A DNA stretch of 64,000 bases from Anaerolineae bacterium. Lineage in GTDB: Bacteria; Chloroflexota; Anaerolineae; Aggregatilineales; Phototrophicaceae. The position numbers and the translations under genes were made by a program. Of this stretch, positions 1 through 8,453 are shown in pieces (the first letter of the stretch is position 1; each line of letters begins with the position of its first letter). The DNA is taken from NCBI GenBank assembly GCA_022841825.1, contig JALHQT010000005.1:186001-250000 (forward strand). The letters run 5' to 3'. The notes under the pieces were generated by a model. It did no database searches and was not told the DNA's origin. It saw only the letters and a list, made by a program, of their open reading frames with translations.

Positions 1-1
1 C

Positions 2-346
2 ACCACCTACACGCCCACGACCAACGCGAGTGGCGTATTCTCAATCCCGAACGTTGTGCCCGGCACGCACACCATCCGCGTCAAGCACGCGCAGTCGCTC
101 GCCGTCCTGCAAAGTGTGACGCTGACCGTCGGCGCGAACGCTGCAACCTTCGCCATACTCCGGATGGGCGACGTGAATGACGACAACGCCATCGGACTGA
201 CGGACTTCTCGCTGCTGGCGACGAGCTTCAATCGCTCGTCTGGGCAGTCGGGCTACGATGCGCGCGCGGACTTCACCGGCGATGGCGCAGTGACATTGCA
301 GGACTTTTCTCTGCTTGCAGGCAATTTCAACCAGGTCGGGGGGTGA
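2..346 (+). CDS. C-terminal end of a secreted protein with a dockerin-like domain (5' truncated)
   Basis: The reading frame is open from the first bases of the window and ends at TGA 344-346, so the start lies upstream. The first ~45 residues (ending around LAVLQSVTLTV) look like the end of a carboxypeptidase-regulatory-like or Ig-like beta-sandwich, with a GVFSIPNVVPGTHTI segment. The last ~60 residues hold two dockerin type I-like calcium-binding repeats, GDVNDDNAIGLTDFSLL and ADFTGDGAVTLQDFSLL, each with Asp/Asn ligands followed by a short helix. In cellulosomal systems dockerins bind cohesins. In non-cellulolytic bacteria they are common at the ends of large extracellular proteins and their partner is often unknown. 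No cohesin is visible in this window. The domain call is firm; the function of the whole protein cannot be told from this fragment. Confidence 0.8.
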   Translation, partial: TTYTPTTNASGVFSIPNVVPGTHTIRVKHAQSLAVLQSVTLTVGANAATFAILRMGDVNDDNAIGLTDFSLLATSFNRSSGQSGYDARADFTGDGAVTLQDFSLLAGNFNQVGG

Positions 347-453
347 AAATCACCCCTGCGGAATTTACGAATTTCAGAATATCCAACGTCTGAGCGAGCG
401 AAGTTATCCATAAGATTGAATTGTGTTTTATCGCAATCAATCAGGACTCAATT

Positions 454-1041
454 ATGCTTCGCAAATTCATCGTGTTGGCAGTTTCGCTCTGCCTTCTCAC
501 CATCATCGCTGGCATTGCCAGCGCGCAGGACACCCCGCCGCCGCCCGTCGAAAACCTGTGTGACGCAGGGCAGCCATGGGATGACGGGCGCTGCAACATC
601 CCCGGTCATGAGGGCGCGTCTGCGCTGGCGTGGGAGTGCGGCTACTACATGGCGCGCGTGCTGGATGGTCGAATTGCCGCGTCGGATGTCCCCACGCAGT
701 GCGAGCATCTCGTCAAGCAGGCGCTCAACGAGCTTTGCCGCGGCACAGACATCATTGAGGAAGGCTTCATTGCCTGTATTCGCAGCGACGGCACGGGCAG
801 TGTCTATTTTGACATTAACGAGTTCGAAGGTCAGCGGCTCCCGTTCGACATTACGCTGCCAATCTTTGAAATCCGCTTCTTTGATGTGGAAGTGGAACCC
901 TCCCAATGCCCGGATGTAACAGGCTTCGAGTTGATTTCCGTCTTCGCACCTGGCTACTTTGGCATCTTCTCGGCGGACGAGCGCGCATCGCTGGGTCTTG
1001 GCGGTTGGATGTGCTTCTACGTCAACGAGCTTATGTTCTGA
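454..1041 (+). CDS. Small secreted protein of unknown function
   Basis: This 195-residue protein starts with a clear signal peptide: Lys/Arg at positions 3-4, then a hydrophobic run, ending at about residue 25 in ASAQ. I chose ATG 454 rather than the in-frame TTG at 421 because it places the charged n-region directly before the hydrophobic core. The mature part begins with a short Pro run and contains seven cysteines, which suggests disulfide bonds outside the membrane. I do not recognise a family. It is followed by a strong hairpin (1065-1085) and then by the large membrane glycosyltransferase, with no sign of co-transcription. Confidence 0.75.
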   Translation: MLRKFIVLAVSLCLLTIIAGIASAQDTPPPPVENLCDAGQPWDDGRCNIPGHEGASALAWECGYYMARVLDGRIAASDVPTQCEHLVKQALNELCRGTDIIEEGFIACIRSDGTGSVYFDINEFEGQRLPFDITLPIFEIRFFDVEVEPSQCPDVTGFELISVFAPGYFGIFSADERASLGLGGWMCFYVNELMF

Positions 1042-1064
1042 CCTTCGTACGACCAGGGAACACT

Positions 1065-1085
1065 GAGCCTGCGCAATGCAGGCTC
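1065..1085 (+). terminator. Perfect hairpin downstream of the secreted protein gene
   Basis: GAGCCTGC pairs perfectly with GCAGGCTC around a five-base loop, 24 bases after the stop codon at 1041. No T tract follows, so it is a weak intrinsic terminator at best and may instead protect the 3' end of the mRNA. The 207 bases between the two genes hold nothing else I can support apart from a TACACT (1155-1160) that could serve as a -10 box. Confidence 0.45.
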
Positions 1086-1248
1086 GTGCTCGCCTGCCAG
1101 CTTCCACTTGATCGTCCCCGATGATCCTTTTGTCCCCGTAGCGTTATTCTCGGCTACACTGTAGGATGTTAGAAGCGTAAAGACATTCTGCGCGCGCTGT
1201 CGCCCCAGGCGACGCCCTGTCGTCGCGTTGTTCATCCTGAGGTCGCCT

Positions 1249-4200
1249 GTGAAGCAACGGCTCACGATCCCATCGCACCGCGTCCTGCTGCTCGTTATCC
1301 TGCTCGCCGCGCTCACTATGCGCGTGATTGGCATCAACTGGGATCAAGGCTCCCACATGCATCCCGACGAGCGCTTCCTGACGACCATCGCCAGCGCCAT
1401 CGGTAAGCCGGACAACCTGACGAGCGAGGCGCGCAATCGCTGCCCGGATACGGCGCGTCATACCGCATACTTCGATACCCAGTGCAGCGTCTTCAACCCC
1501 AACAACATCAGCGAAGGCAGTTACGTCTACGGCACGCTGCCGCTCTTCATCATCAACCTCGCTGGGCAGGGTGCAGCCGCGCTGAATATCGGCGGGCTGG
1601 AAAATCCCAGCCACTGGGTCGGTTACGACTACATCCATCTCGTCGGGCGCTTCGTCAGCGCCATCGCCGATACCATCACCATCCTCGTCCTCTATCTGAT
1701 CGGAAAGCGGCTCTTCACCCGCAATCATGGCATTCTGGCAGCGACACTCTACGCCTTCGCCGTGCTGCCCATCCAGCTTTCGCACTACTGGACGGTCGAT
1801 GTCCAGTCGCACCTGTATGTCGCGCTCGCACTGTACGGCGCGATAGAGATCGGCTTGCGCGGGCGCTTCTGGGGCTACGCAATTTTCGGCTTGGCGCTGG
1901 CGGCGGCGCTGGCGTCGCGCGTCAATCTGTATCCGCTGGCAGGAGCGCTGCCGCTGGTCCTGCTCCTGCGCTACTGGCTGGGCTGGTACGAGCATCGGGA
2001 AGCAGGCGTAAGCGCCCTCTATCGCCAGACGGTGAGGCAGAAGGCGCTCGAAGATGGCTTGCTGACGCTTTTTGCCATCGCGCTGGCGCTCGTCGCGTTC
2101 CGCGTCTTCCAGCCTTACGCCTTTGTCGGTCCGGGCATCAATGACTGGACATTCGACCCCGAATGGTTGCGCGAGCTGCTCTCGGTCTCCGACCTGTCGC
2201 GCCTGCCGTCAGAGGGCTGGCCGCCGTCGGTGCAGTGGTTCGGGCGCATTCCGTTCGTCTACCCCTGGGTGCAGATGGTCTTGTGGGGGATGGGCATCGC
2301 ACTCGGCACCGTCGCGACCTTCGCGCTCGCCGCATCATTTGTCCTCCAGGTACGCAAACGCCGCCCAGTCTTCGCGATGGCACTGCTCGCAGTGTGGATA
2401 CTCGCCTATTTTGCGACGACGGGCGGCATCCACCAGATGACCATGCGCTACTACCTGCCGATCTACGGCGCGCTCATCCTGCTGGCGACGTGGGGTATCT
2501 TCGCGCTGCCAGCACGTTTTTCTGGCGCGGCGCTGGCGACGACCGTCGGATTGACGGGGTTATGGGCAATCGCGTTTCTCAACATCTATCTCCAGCCGTT
2601 CACACGCATCGAGGCGTCGCGCTGGATGGAAAACAACGCGCTGGCGACCATCACCTTCAGCGACGAGAGCGGCGGCATGAACCGGGCGCGTATTCCCGGT
2701 TACGCCTTCAGCTCGCCGATGCAGCCGGGTCTGCGCGGCGAGTCATATATAGGCGAACCGTTCGTGCTGCCCCCCAACCAGACTCTGCTCGGCGTCGAAA
2801 TCCGCTTCACCGATGATTTGCCCGTCGAGACGACCATTCAGCTCATTGCGGGCGAAGATTCCCAGCCGCAGAATATCGTCTATCAGACGCTGCTGACGGA
2901 CACCGCCGGGCTACCGAGCACTTTTGTGCTCACTGCCCAGGAGTTCGCCTCGCTCACATCTGGCACCTACCGCTGGCATATCGACAATGAGTGGCAGGGC
3001 GGCAGCGAGATGCGCCAGTTCATGGCGGTCACCGTCATGCGCGAAGGCGACCGCATCCTGCGCACGCCCGCGCTCTTCCGCAGCCCGTATCAGAGGACGC
3101 CGTTTATCCCGCTCAACCGCGAGCAGATTCTGGAGGTGACGGTTGATGTCGAAACCACCGCCACTCGCCTGCTCATCCCGCACCTGCTGGGAGATGTCAC
3201 GGAGTTGGAAGTCCGCGTCAACGACGAAAGCGTGCGCGCCATCCTCGACCAGAGCAGCGATACGCAACTTGGGGATCGCGTCGCGTTTCGTCTGGAACGA
3301 CCACTGACGCTGCCGACTGGGACGAACATCGCCATTCGCAGCGAAACGCCCGCCTACATTACAGGGACGGTGCTGGCGACCGAGGGTGCATGGGATGACG
3401 CGCTGCCGCTGCTCTACTGCGAGTACCGCCCCAGCGACAATGTCTTCAACGCGCTGATCGGCGGCTTGCAGCAGTACTGCGAAACCCGACACGGCTATTC
3501 GCGCGGCTGGTTCGTCGATCTGCCGCTGAATATGGCGGAGACGGACAGTGAGATGAAGATGCGGCGGATGCGGGATATTCTGGGCAAAGCCGATTTCCTG
3601 GTCATCAGCAGCAACCGCTTCTACGATGCTCAGGCGCGCGTCCCCGGTCGCTTTGCAACCTCCACCGCGTACTATGAAACGCTGTTCGATGGCGAGCTGG
3701 GCTACCTGCTCGAATTCACTGCGGCGCGCTTTCCGTCAATATTCGGCATCCCCATCGCCCATCAATCGCTGCCAAACAGCGACAATCCACGATGGATGAA
3801 CGAACTGGAGGCGGAAGAGGCGTTCACCGTCTACGATCACCCGACCGTCTTCATCTTCCGCAACAATGGCTTCAATGCGACGGCGTTCCCGGATTACGCG
3901 CCATTCGTGGTCGGGCAGCGCAGTTTCATCGACCTCGCCACTCTGCCAGAGCCGACCTATACACTGACCGACCGCGCCATCAGCGACGGCGAAGTCCGCG
4001 ACAGCCTGGCGGGGTGGATCATATTGTTCCTCGCGCTGGGTTGGGTCAGCTATCCGGTCCTGTTCGTCCTTCTGCCCGGACTGCCGCTGCGCGGTTTCGC
4101 GGTCGGGCGCGGCTTGCTCTGGCTGCTGCTGGCATTCATCGCCTGGTATCTGACCTCGCTCAACGCCGGGTTCTTCTGGACACAATCCGGCATCTGGCTG

Positions 4201-6165
4201 CTGTTTGGCGTCTGGGTGCTGCTCAATGGCGCGGTACTGGTGATTCGGCGGCGCGACATCGGCGCGTATGTGCGTGATAACCGGCGCGCCTTCGTGCTGG
4301 CGGAACTGCTCTTCCTGGGCGTACTGACGCTTGGGCTGCTGCTGCGCGCGGTCAACCCGGATTTGTGGAATGTCGGGCGCGGCGGCGAAAAGCCGATGGA
4401 TTTCGCCTATCTCAACGCCGTGCTGCGCACCCCGGTCTTCCCGCCGCCCAATCCCTGGCTGGCGAACTTCGAGATCAACTACTACTACTTCGGCTTCGTC
4501 ATCGCGGCACTGCCCATCAAGCTGGCGGGCATCGCGTCAGAAATCGGCTACAACCTCGTCATGGGGACGCTCTACGCCGTCATCTTTATGGTCTTTTACG
4601 TCGTCAGCTATGCGCTGCTGCCCGCCATGCGCGGGCTGTGGAAGGCGCTGCTGGCGCTGGTCGGCGCGATCCTGGTGATGGTCGCTGGCAACCTGGGCAC
4701 GCTGCAACTGCTGCTCGCCCCGGAACAAAATATGGACCCGCACCGCTGGTACTGGTATCCGACGCGCGTCCTTGGCGAGTCCGCCAACCGCGCAGGCGGC
4801 GCGATCAACGAGATCCCGCTTTTCTCGTTCCTGTTCGGCGATCTGCACGCGCATGTCGTCGCACTGCTGCCGACTGCGCTGATGCTCCTGACGATGATCG
4901 TGATGGTGCGTACAAAACGCTGGTGGACGTTCGTCTTGCTCGGCGCGCTTTCGGGCATGATCCTGATGACCAACACCTGGGATGTACTGCTTTATGTGCC
5001 GCTCGGCGCGCTGGCAGTATGGCTTGCCAGCAGAGACATCCAGCGTTTCATCCGCAATGGCGTCATCGTCAGCGCGGCGGGCATCCTGACGATCATGCCG
5101 TTCTTCCTCAACTTCTCCAGTGGTGCGGCAAACGGCGTCGAAGCGTGGCATGGCGACCGCTCGCTGATCGAACCCTGGTTGATCGTCTGGGGTGTCCCGC
5201 TCGGTATCGCCCTGCTCTGGATGCTGCACCGTGCGCGCCAGTGCTTTTTCCCAGCGGTTAAGGCACCGCTCGAACTGGGCATCGTCGGCGTGCTGGTGGT
5301 CGCCATCCTCGCGCCCATCCCGACAGTTGCCACCAGCATTGTCTGCGTCCTGATCATCCTGCTGGCGCTCCTGCTCGCCTGGCGCGACGACGCAGAGCAT
5401 CGGCTCGTGCACGCCTGCATCGCCATCGCCGCGACCGTGCTGCTCGTGATTGAGTACGTGGTGGTACGCAACGACGTAGGGCGCATGAACACGATTTTCA
5501 AGACCTCGTATCAACTCTGGGTCTGGCTGGCACTCGTCACCCCGATCATCATCTTCCGCCTGTTCCAGAAGCGCAGCGTTGCCCCTGCCGTCGTGGCGCT
5601 GCTCTTGATCGGCTTCGGGGTGCTGTATCCGGTCTACGCGATCCCGGCGCGTTTCAACGAAAATCTGAGTGAGACGGTCACGCTGGATGGCAACCGCTTT
5701 CTGCGCAGCATCGTCATCCCGACACGCGGCGGCTCAATCGACGCCATCGAAGACACCGCTTTGATCTACTTTATGCGGCGCGAACTGCGCGGCTTTCCGG
5801 TCATCGCGGAGTGGTACACATCCGAGTATGGCTGGAACAGCCGCATCTCGGTGCAGACCGGGCTGCCGAGCGTCGTCGGGTGGGCGAACCACATGCGCCA
5901 GCAGTATTCGGAGATGGTGCCGCTCATTCAGGAGCGCATCAGCGATATTCAGCTCATGTACAACGCGACCGACCGTGCCGAGATCGAGCGCATCATCGAG
6001 AAGTATGCGATTGAGTACATCGTAGTGGGCAAGCTGGAACTGCGCGAAGGCAACCCCATGACCTTCGCCACGCTCGCCCTGATGGTGAGCAGCGATGATC
6101 TTGAGGTTGCCTTCCAGAGCGGCGAGACAACCCTGTATCGGGTGAACCGTTCGGAAACAGGCTAA
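1249..6165 (+). CDS. Giant membrane protein: GT39-like glycosyltransferase fused to a Chlor_Arch_YYY (DUF2298) domain
   Basis: I place the start at GTG 1249 because a GAGG sits six bases upstream; an upstream TTG at 1228 is the alternative. The product is about 1638 residues. The N-terminal third resembles GT39/ArnT-type lipid-linked sugar transferases: an early loop HMHPDERF supplies the acidic pair typical of the catalytic site, followed by about ten membrane segments. A central, less hydrophobic stretch (roughly residues 455-880) is probably an extracytoplasmic beta-rich region. The C-terminal half is again membrane-spanning and carries the NYYYFG motif (Tyr 1078-1080) and an FGDLHAHV motif, both hallmarks of the Chlor_Arch_YYY family known from Chloroflexi and archaea. 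Its biochemical role is unknown; a polyprenyl-phosphate sugar transfer role is inference from the N-terminal half. Family models usually describe YYY proteins of 700-900 residues, so this is a fusion. Confidence 0.85.
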   Translation: MKQRLTIPSHRVLLLVILLAALTMRVIGINWDQGSHMHPDERFLTTIASAIGKPDNLTSEARNRCPDTARHTAYFDTQCSVFNPNNISEGSYVYGTLPLFIINLAGQGAAALNIGGLENPSHWVGYDYIHLVGRFVSAIADTITILVLYLIGKRLFTRNHGILAATLYAFAVLPIQLSHYWTVDVQSHLYVALALYGAIEIGLRGRFWGYAIFGLALAAALASRVNLYPLAGALPLVLLLRYWLGWYEHREAGVSALYRQTVRQKALEDGLLTLFAIALALVAFRVFQPYAFVGPGINDWTFDPEWLRELLSVSDLSRLPSEGWPPSVQWFGRIPFVYPWVQMVLWGMGIALGTVATFALAASFVLQVRKRRPVFAMALLAVWILAYFATTGGIHQMTMRYYLPIYGALILLATWGIFALPARFSGAALATTVGLTGLWAIAFLNIYLQPFTRIEASRWMENNALATITFSDESGGMNRARIPGYAFSSPMQPGLRGESYIGEPFVLPPNQTLLGVEIRFTDDLPVETTIQLIAGEDSQPQNIVYQTLLTDTAGLPSTFVLTAQEFASLTSGTYRWHIDNEWQGGSEMRQFMAVTVMREGDRILRTPALFRSPYQRTPFIPLNREQILEVTVDVETTATRLLIPHLLGDVTELEVRVNDESVRAILDQSSDTQLGDRVAFRLERPLTLPTGTNIAIRSETPAYITGTVLATEGAWDDALPLLYCEYRPSDNVFNALIGGLQQYCETRHGYSRGWFVDLPLNMAETDSEMKMRRMRDILGKADFLVISSNRFYDAQARVPGRFATSTAYYETLFDGELGYLLEFTAARFPSIFGIPIAHQSLPNSDNPRWMNELEAEEAFTVYDHPTVFIFRNNGFNATAFPDYAPFVVGQRSFIDLATLPEPTYTLTDRAISDGEVRDSLAGWIILFLALGWVSYPVLFVLLPGLPLRGFAVGRGLLWLLLAFIAWYLTSLNAGFFWTQSGIWLLFGVWVLLNGAVLVIRRRDIGAYVRDNRRAFVLAELLFLGVLTLGLLLRAVNPDLWNVGRGGEKPMDFAYLNAVLRTPVFPPPNPWLANFEINYYYFGFVIAALPIKLAGIASEIGYNLVMGTLYAVIFMVFYVVSYALLPAMRGLWKALLALVGAILVMVAGNLGTLQLLLAPEQNMDPHRWYWYPTRVLGESANRAGGAINEIPLFSFLFGDLHAHVVALLPTALMLLTMIVMVRTKRWWTFVLLGALSGMILMTNTWDVLLYVPLGALAVWLASRDIQRFIRNGVIVSAAGILTIMPFFLNFSSGAANGVEAWHGDRSLIEPWLIVWGVPLGIALLWMLHRARQCFFPAVKAPLELGIVGVLVVAILAPIPTVATSIVCVLIILLALLLAWRDDAEHRLVHACIAIAATVLLVIEYVVVRNDVGRMNTIFKTSYQLWVWLALVTPIIIFRLFQKRSVAPAVVALLLIGFGVLYPVYAIPARFNENLSETVTLDGNRFLRSIVIPTRGGSIDAIEDTALIYFMRRELRGFPVIAEWYTSEYGWNSRISVQTGLPSVVGWANHMRQQYSEMVPLIQERISDIQLMYNATDRAEIERIIEKYAIEYIVVGKLELREGNPMTFATLALMVSSDDLEVAFQSGETTLYRVNRSETG

Positions 6166-6196
6166 CCGCCCAGAGACACGCGGACGGCATTCTTGT

Positions 6197-6745
6197 TCAT
6201 GGCGTCGCATGCTCAGAATTGTAGATCAGCCCGACGACGCCAGAGCTGAACACCCGACACTCGATGAGCTTCAAGGTCGCGGGGATGCCGCCCCGGAAGA
6301 GGCGTTCGCCTTCACCGAGGACCACCGGGTAGAGCAGCAGCCGATACTGATCGACCAGATCGTGTTTCATCAACGTTTGCACAAGGTTGGCACTGCCGTG
6401 AACGACAAGGTTTTCGCCGCCTTCTGACTTGAGCTTGCGGACCTGCTCGACCGCATCCCCCCGGAGCACGACCGAGTTGTTCCATTCCGCCTTTTCCAGC
6501 GTATTGGAGACGACGTATTTGCGGACTCCGTTGAAGTACACGCCACCTGATTCTGCATCCGTGCGCTGGGGCCACGCTGCCGCGAAGCCTTCGTAAGTTA
6601 CGCGTCCCAATAAGAGAACATCGTTGGCGGTCGTCTCTTCGGCTTTGAAGTTCGCGATCTCGTCGTTCCAATACTTCATTGTCCACATCGGACTTTCGAT
6701 CACGCCGTCAAGGGACATGAACTCGGTCACGATCAACTTGTGCAT
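6197..6745 (-). CDS. Dihydrofolate reductase / RibD C-terminal domain family protein
   Basis: The product has 182 residues, the usual size of single-domain YyaP/YwjB-like reductases. It opens with MHKLIVTEFMSLDGVIE, typical of this family, and carries VLLLGRVTYEGFAAAWP and the nucleotide-binding ENLVVHGSANLVQTL followed by VVLGEGERLF. Such proteins share the DHFR fold and probably use NADPH, but their substrates are mostly unknown and few act as true folate reductases. An AGGAG lies just before ATG 6745. It runs leftward, converging with the YYY gene, whose stop is only about 30 bases away. A 164-base gap with a large hairpin separates it from the AAA gene upstream. Confidence 0.87.
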   Translation of the reverse strand: MHKLIVTEFMSLDGVIESPMWTMKYWNDEIANFKAEETTANDVLLLGRVTYEGFAAAWPQRTDAESGGVYFNGVRKYVVSNTLEKAEWNNSVVLRGDAVEQVRKLKSEGGENLVVHGSANLVQTLMKHDLVDQYRLLLYPVVLGEGERLFRGGIPATLKLIECRVFSSGVVGLIYNSEHATP

Positions 6746-6841
6746 AGCCTGCTCCTACTGCCTTCGCCGCTCATGTATCGAATAGTAGCATCAGGCAGGA
6801 GAAGACGCCTTAGGAAGGCAGGCTAGTTTGCCTGAGAAACT

Positions 6842-6883
6842 TCACCCCCTTAACCTGTGCTCCAACAAGGGGGCAGGGGGTGA
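6842..6883. repeat. C/G-rich inverted repeat between the AAA ATPase and DHFR-like genes
   Basis: TCACCCCCT (6842-6850) and AGGGGGTGA (6875-6883) are perfect 9-base inverted arms around a 24-base loop. A second small hairpin (CAGGC/GCCTG) lies just before it, near 6819-6834. The element sits in the 164-base gap downstream of the AAA gene and upstream of the DHFR-like gene, both on the minus strand. It could be a terminator-like structure or an unrelated palindromic repeat. It lacks the GTAG foot of the main repeat family here. Confidence 0.5.
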
Positions 6884-6909
6884 GGCTCATTGCGTGCGTC
6901 TACAGGTTC

Positions 6910-8226
6910 TTAATTCGGATACAGCGTCGGCACGCATGCGTTGACATCGACCGCCGCCGCCGCATCCGGCTGCGGCGATGATTCGCCTGCGTTCTGCTTC
7001 AGCAGCGCGTCACGCGCATCGATCTGCGATTGCAGCGACTCGAACGACTCGACCAGAATATTCAGCGGCAGCGCCCCCAGGTCGGTATCCGCGAACTGAG
7101 TCAGCGCGAAGATGACCACCTCGCGCACGAACGCCCCGGTGAACCCAACCAGACGCGGCGCGAGCGCGCGATGGTCATCCTGCCACGCATCGCCCAGATA
7201 GACCTTGAGCATCCGCTCCGCCTGCGCCTCGTCGGTCAGCGGCGGCACGATAAAGATCCGGTCGAGCCGCCCCGGACGCTTCAGCACACGCTCGTCAATC
7301 GCCTCCGGGTAGTTGGTGGTGGCGATCAGCAGCGTGCCATGCGCGTTCAGCCGGGACTCGTTGCCATCCAGCACGTTGAGCACCATCGCCTTCTGCTCCT
7401 TGTGCAGATAAGCGTCGATCTCTTCGAGCAGGATCATCGTCGGATGCTCGGCGTGCGCCGCGATGTTGAGCGCCTGGTCGATCTTGGCGAAGGTCGCCCC
7501 ATTGCAGTCGGCAGACGAGACGTAGATCACCAGATAGCCCTGCTGGAGCATCCAGGACGCCAGCGCGGTACACAGCATGGTCTTTCCGGTGCCCGGCACG
7601 CCCGCCAGCAGCAGCTTGCGGAACGGCTTGAGCTTCAGCTTGCGATAGACGCCGACGCCCCGTTCGTAAAAGCGCCGCACGTCGTTGAAGACATCCGCCT
7701 TCAGTGCCTCCGGGAGGATCACGTCGTCCAGTGCGATGCGCGGCACGAACTGATCCATCCGTCCACCGACCACATAAACCTTCTGCCCAGCATGGAGCTT
7801 GCTCTGAATCCGCCAGCATTCGGCGTCGAATTCATACCACTCTTGCAGGTGCTTCTCCGGCACACACGCCAGGGTCATCGTGTCGTAGCCCTGTTCGACC
7901 AGAAAGGAGTGGATGATCAGCGCGACGAAAGTCTCGCCTGTCGCCTCATGTGCGAAGGTCAGCGCGAACGCCCCCGAAGCGGTCACGCCATACGCGAGAC
8001 GCGGCACTTCCGGGCAGAGGACATCGGACTTGCCGACGAAGCGGAATCCCGCGCCGAAAGTCATGTCCTTGTTCATCTGCGGCAGCACGCGCGAATCGAC
8101 CACAGTCGTGTACGAGAGCAGCGTCACCCAGGTGTGTTCGGGGTGCTGCGGAATCCACTCGCGCTCGATCCACGCGCCCATCAGGTTGTGGCGACCTTGA
8201 GTCACATGCAAGGCTTGTACAGACAT
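6910..8226 (-). CDS. AAA-family ATPase with an N-terminal domain of unknown function
   Basis: I choose the third of three adjacent starts, ATG 8226, because GAGGGAAGG lies at a good distance; the product then has 438 residues. Residues 1-200 form an unrecognised N-terminal domain. The AAA core follows: Walker A GVPGTGKT at 209-216, Walker B MILLEEIDA at 264-272, sensor-1 TTN at about 303-305, and RPGRLDR at 317-323 with the arginine finger. The layout resembles BCS1/central-type AAA proteins that remodel or unfold a bound protein. The last ~30 residues are Ala/Pro-rich. It lies downstream of the carboxylase gene on the same strand, but an inverted repeat pair fills the gap between them. Its substrate cannot be inferred. 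Confidence 0.85.
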   Translation of the reverse strand: MSVQALHVTQGRHNLMGAWIEREWIPQHPEHTWVTLLSYTTVVDSRVLPQMNKDMTFGAGFRFVGKSDVLCPEVPRLAYGVTASGAFALTFAHEATGETFVALIIHSFLVEQGYDTMTLACVPEKHLQEWYEFDAECWRIQSKLHAGQKVYVVGGRMDQFVPRIALDDVILPEALKADVFNDVRRFYERGVGVYRKLKLKPFRKLLLAGVPGTGKTMLCTALASWMLQQGYLVIYVSSADCNGATFAKIDQALNIAAHAEHPTMILLEEIDAYLHKEQKAMVLNVLDGNESRLNAHGTLLIATTNYPEAIDERVLKRPGRLDRIFIVPPLTDEAQAERMLKVYLGDAWQDDHRALAPRLVGFTGAFVREVVIFALTQFADTDLGALPLNILVESFESLQSQIDARDALLKQNAGESSPQPDAAAAVDVNACVPTLYPN

Positions 8227-8364
8227 CATCACCTTCCCTCAGGTTCCTAAACCCTCTTGAACCCTCATGAGCCTATTATGATGAAAATCGATCTGGAGTC
8301 AATGATCAATGCCGTGACGAGGCGTCGGTACAACAGAATGGGAATCTCAAAATTCGTACTTTTC

Positions 8365-8388
8365 GGACAAGGCGTGCCTTGTCCCTAC
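8365..8388 (-). repeat. GTAG-foot REP-like hairpin (left half of an inverted pair)
   Basis: Read on the minus strand it begins with the foot GTAG, then GGAC. The stem GGACAAGG/CCTTGTCC is a perfect 8 bp with a four-base loop. It faces the copy at 8408 across 19 bases, in the same geometry as the pair upstream of the RAYT gene at 61.8 kb. Confidence 0.85.
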
Positions 8389-8407
8389 AAGCATTGTTGG
8401 GTTTTCC

Positions 8408-8433
8408 GTAGGGACGAGGTGTGCCTCGTCCGT
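8408..8433 (+). repeat. GTAG-foot REP-like hairpin (right half of an inverted pair)
   Basis: Foot GTAG at 8408, then stem GGACGAGG (8412-8419), loop TGTG, and CCTCGTCC (8424-8431). Compared with its partner at 8365, one stem base pair has changed A:T to G:C on both arms, so pairing is kept. Both copies lie in the 220-base gap between the carboxylase stop and the AAA start. Confidence 0.87.
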
Positions 8434-8453
8434 GCCTCCTGCAATCTTTGCCC

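Noticed and set aside
5477-5500. GTAGGGCGCATG inside the YYY gene as a repeat copy
   Set aside because: The sequence after the foot does not pair, and it codes for an ordinary part of the membrane protein.
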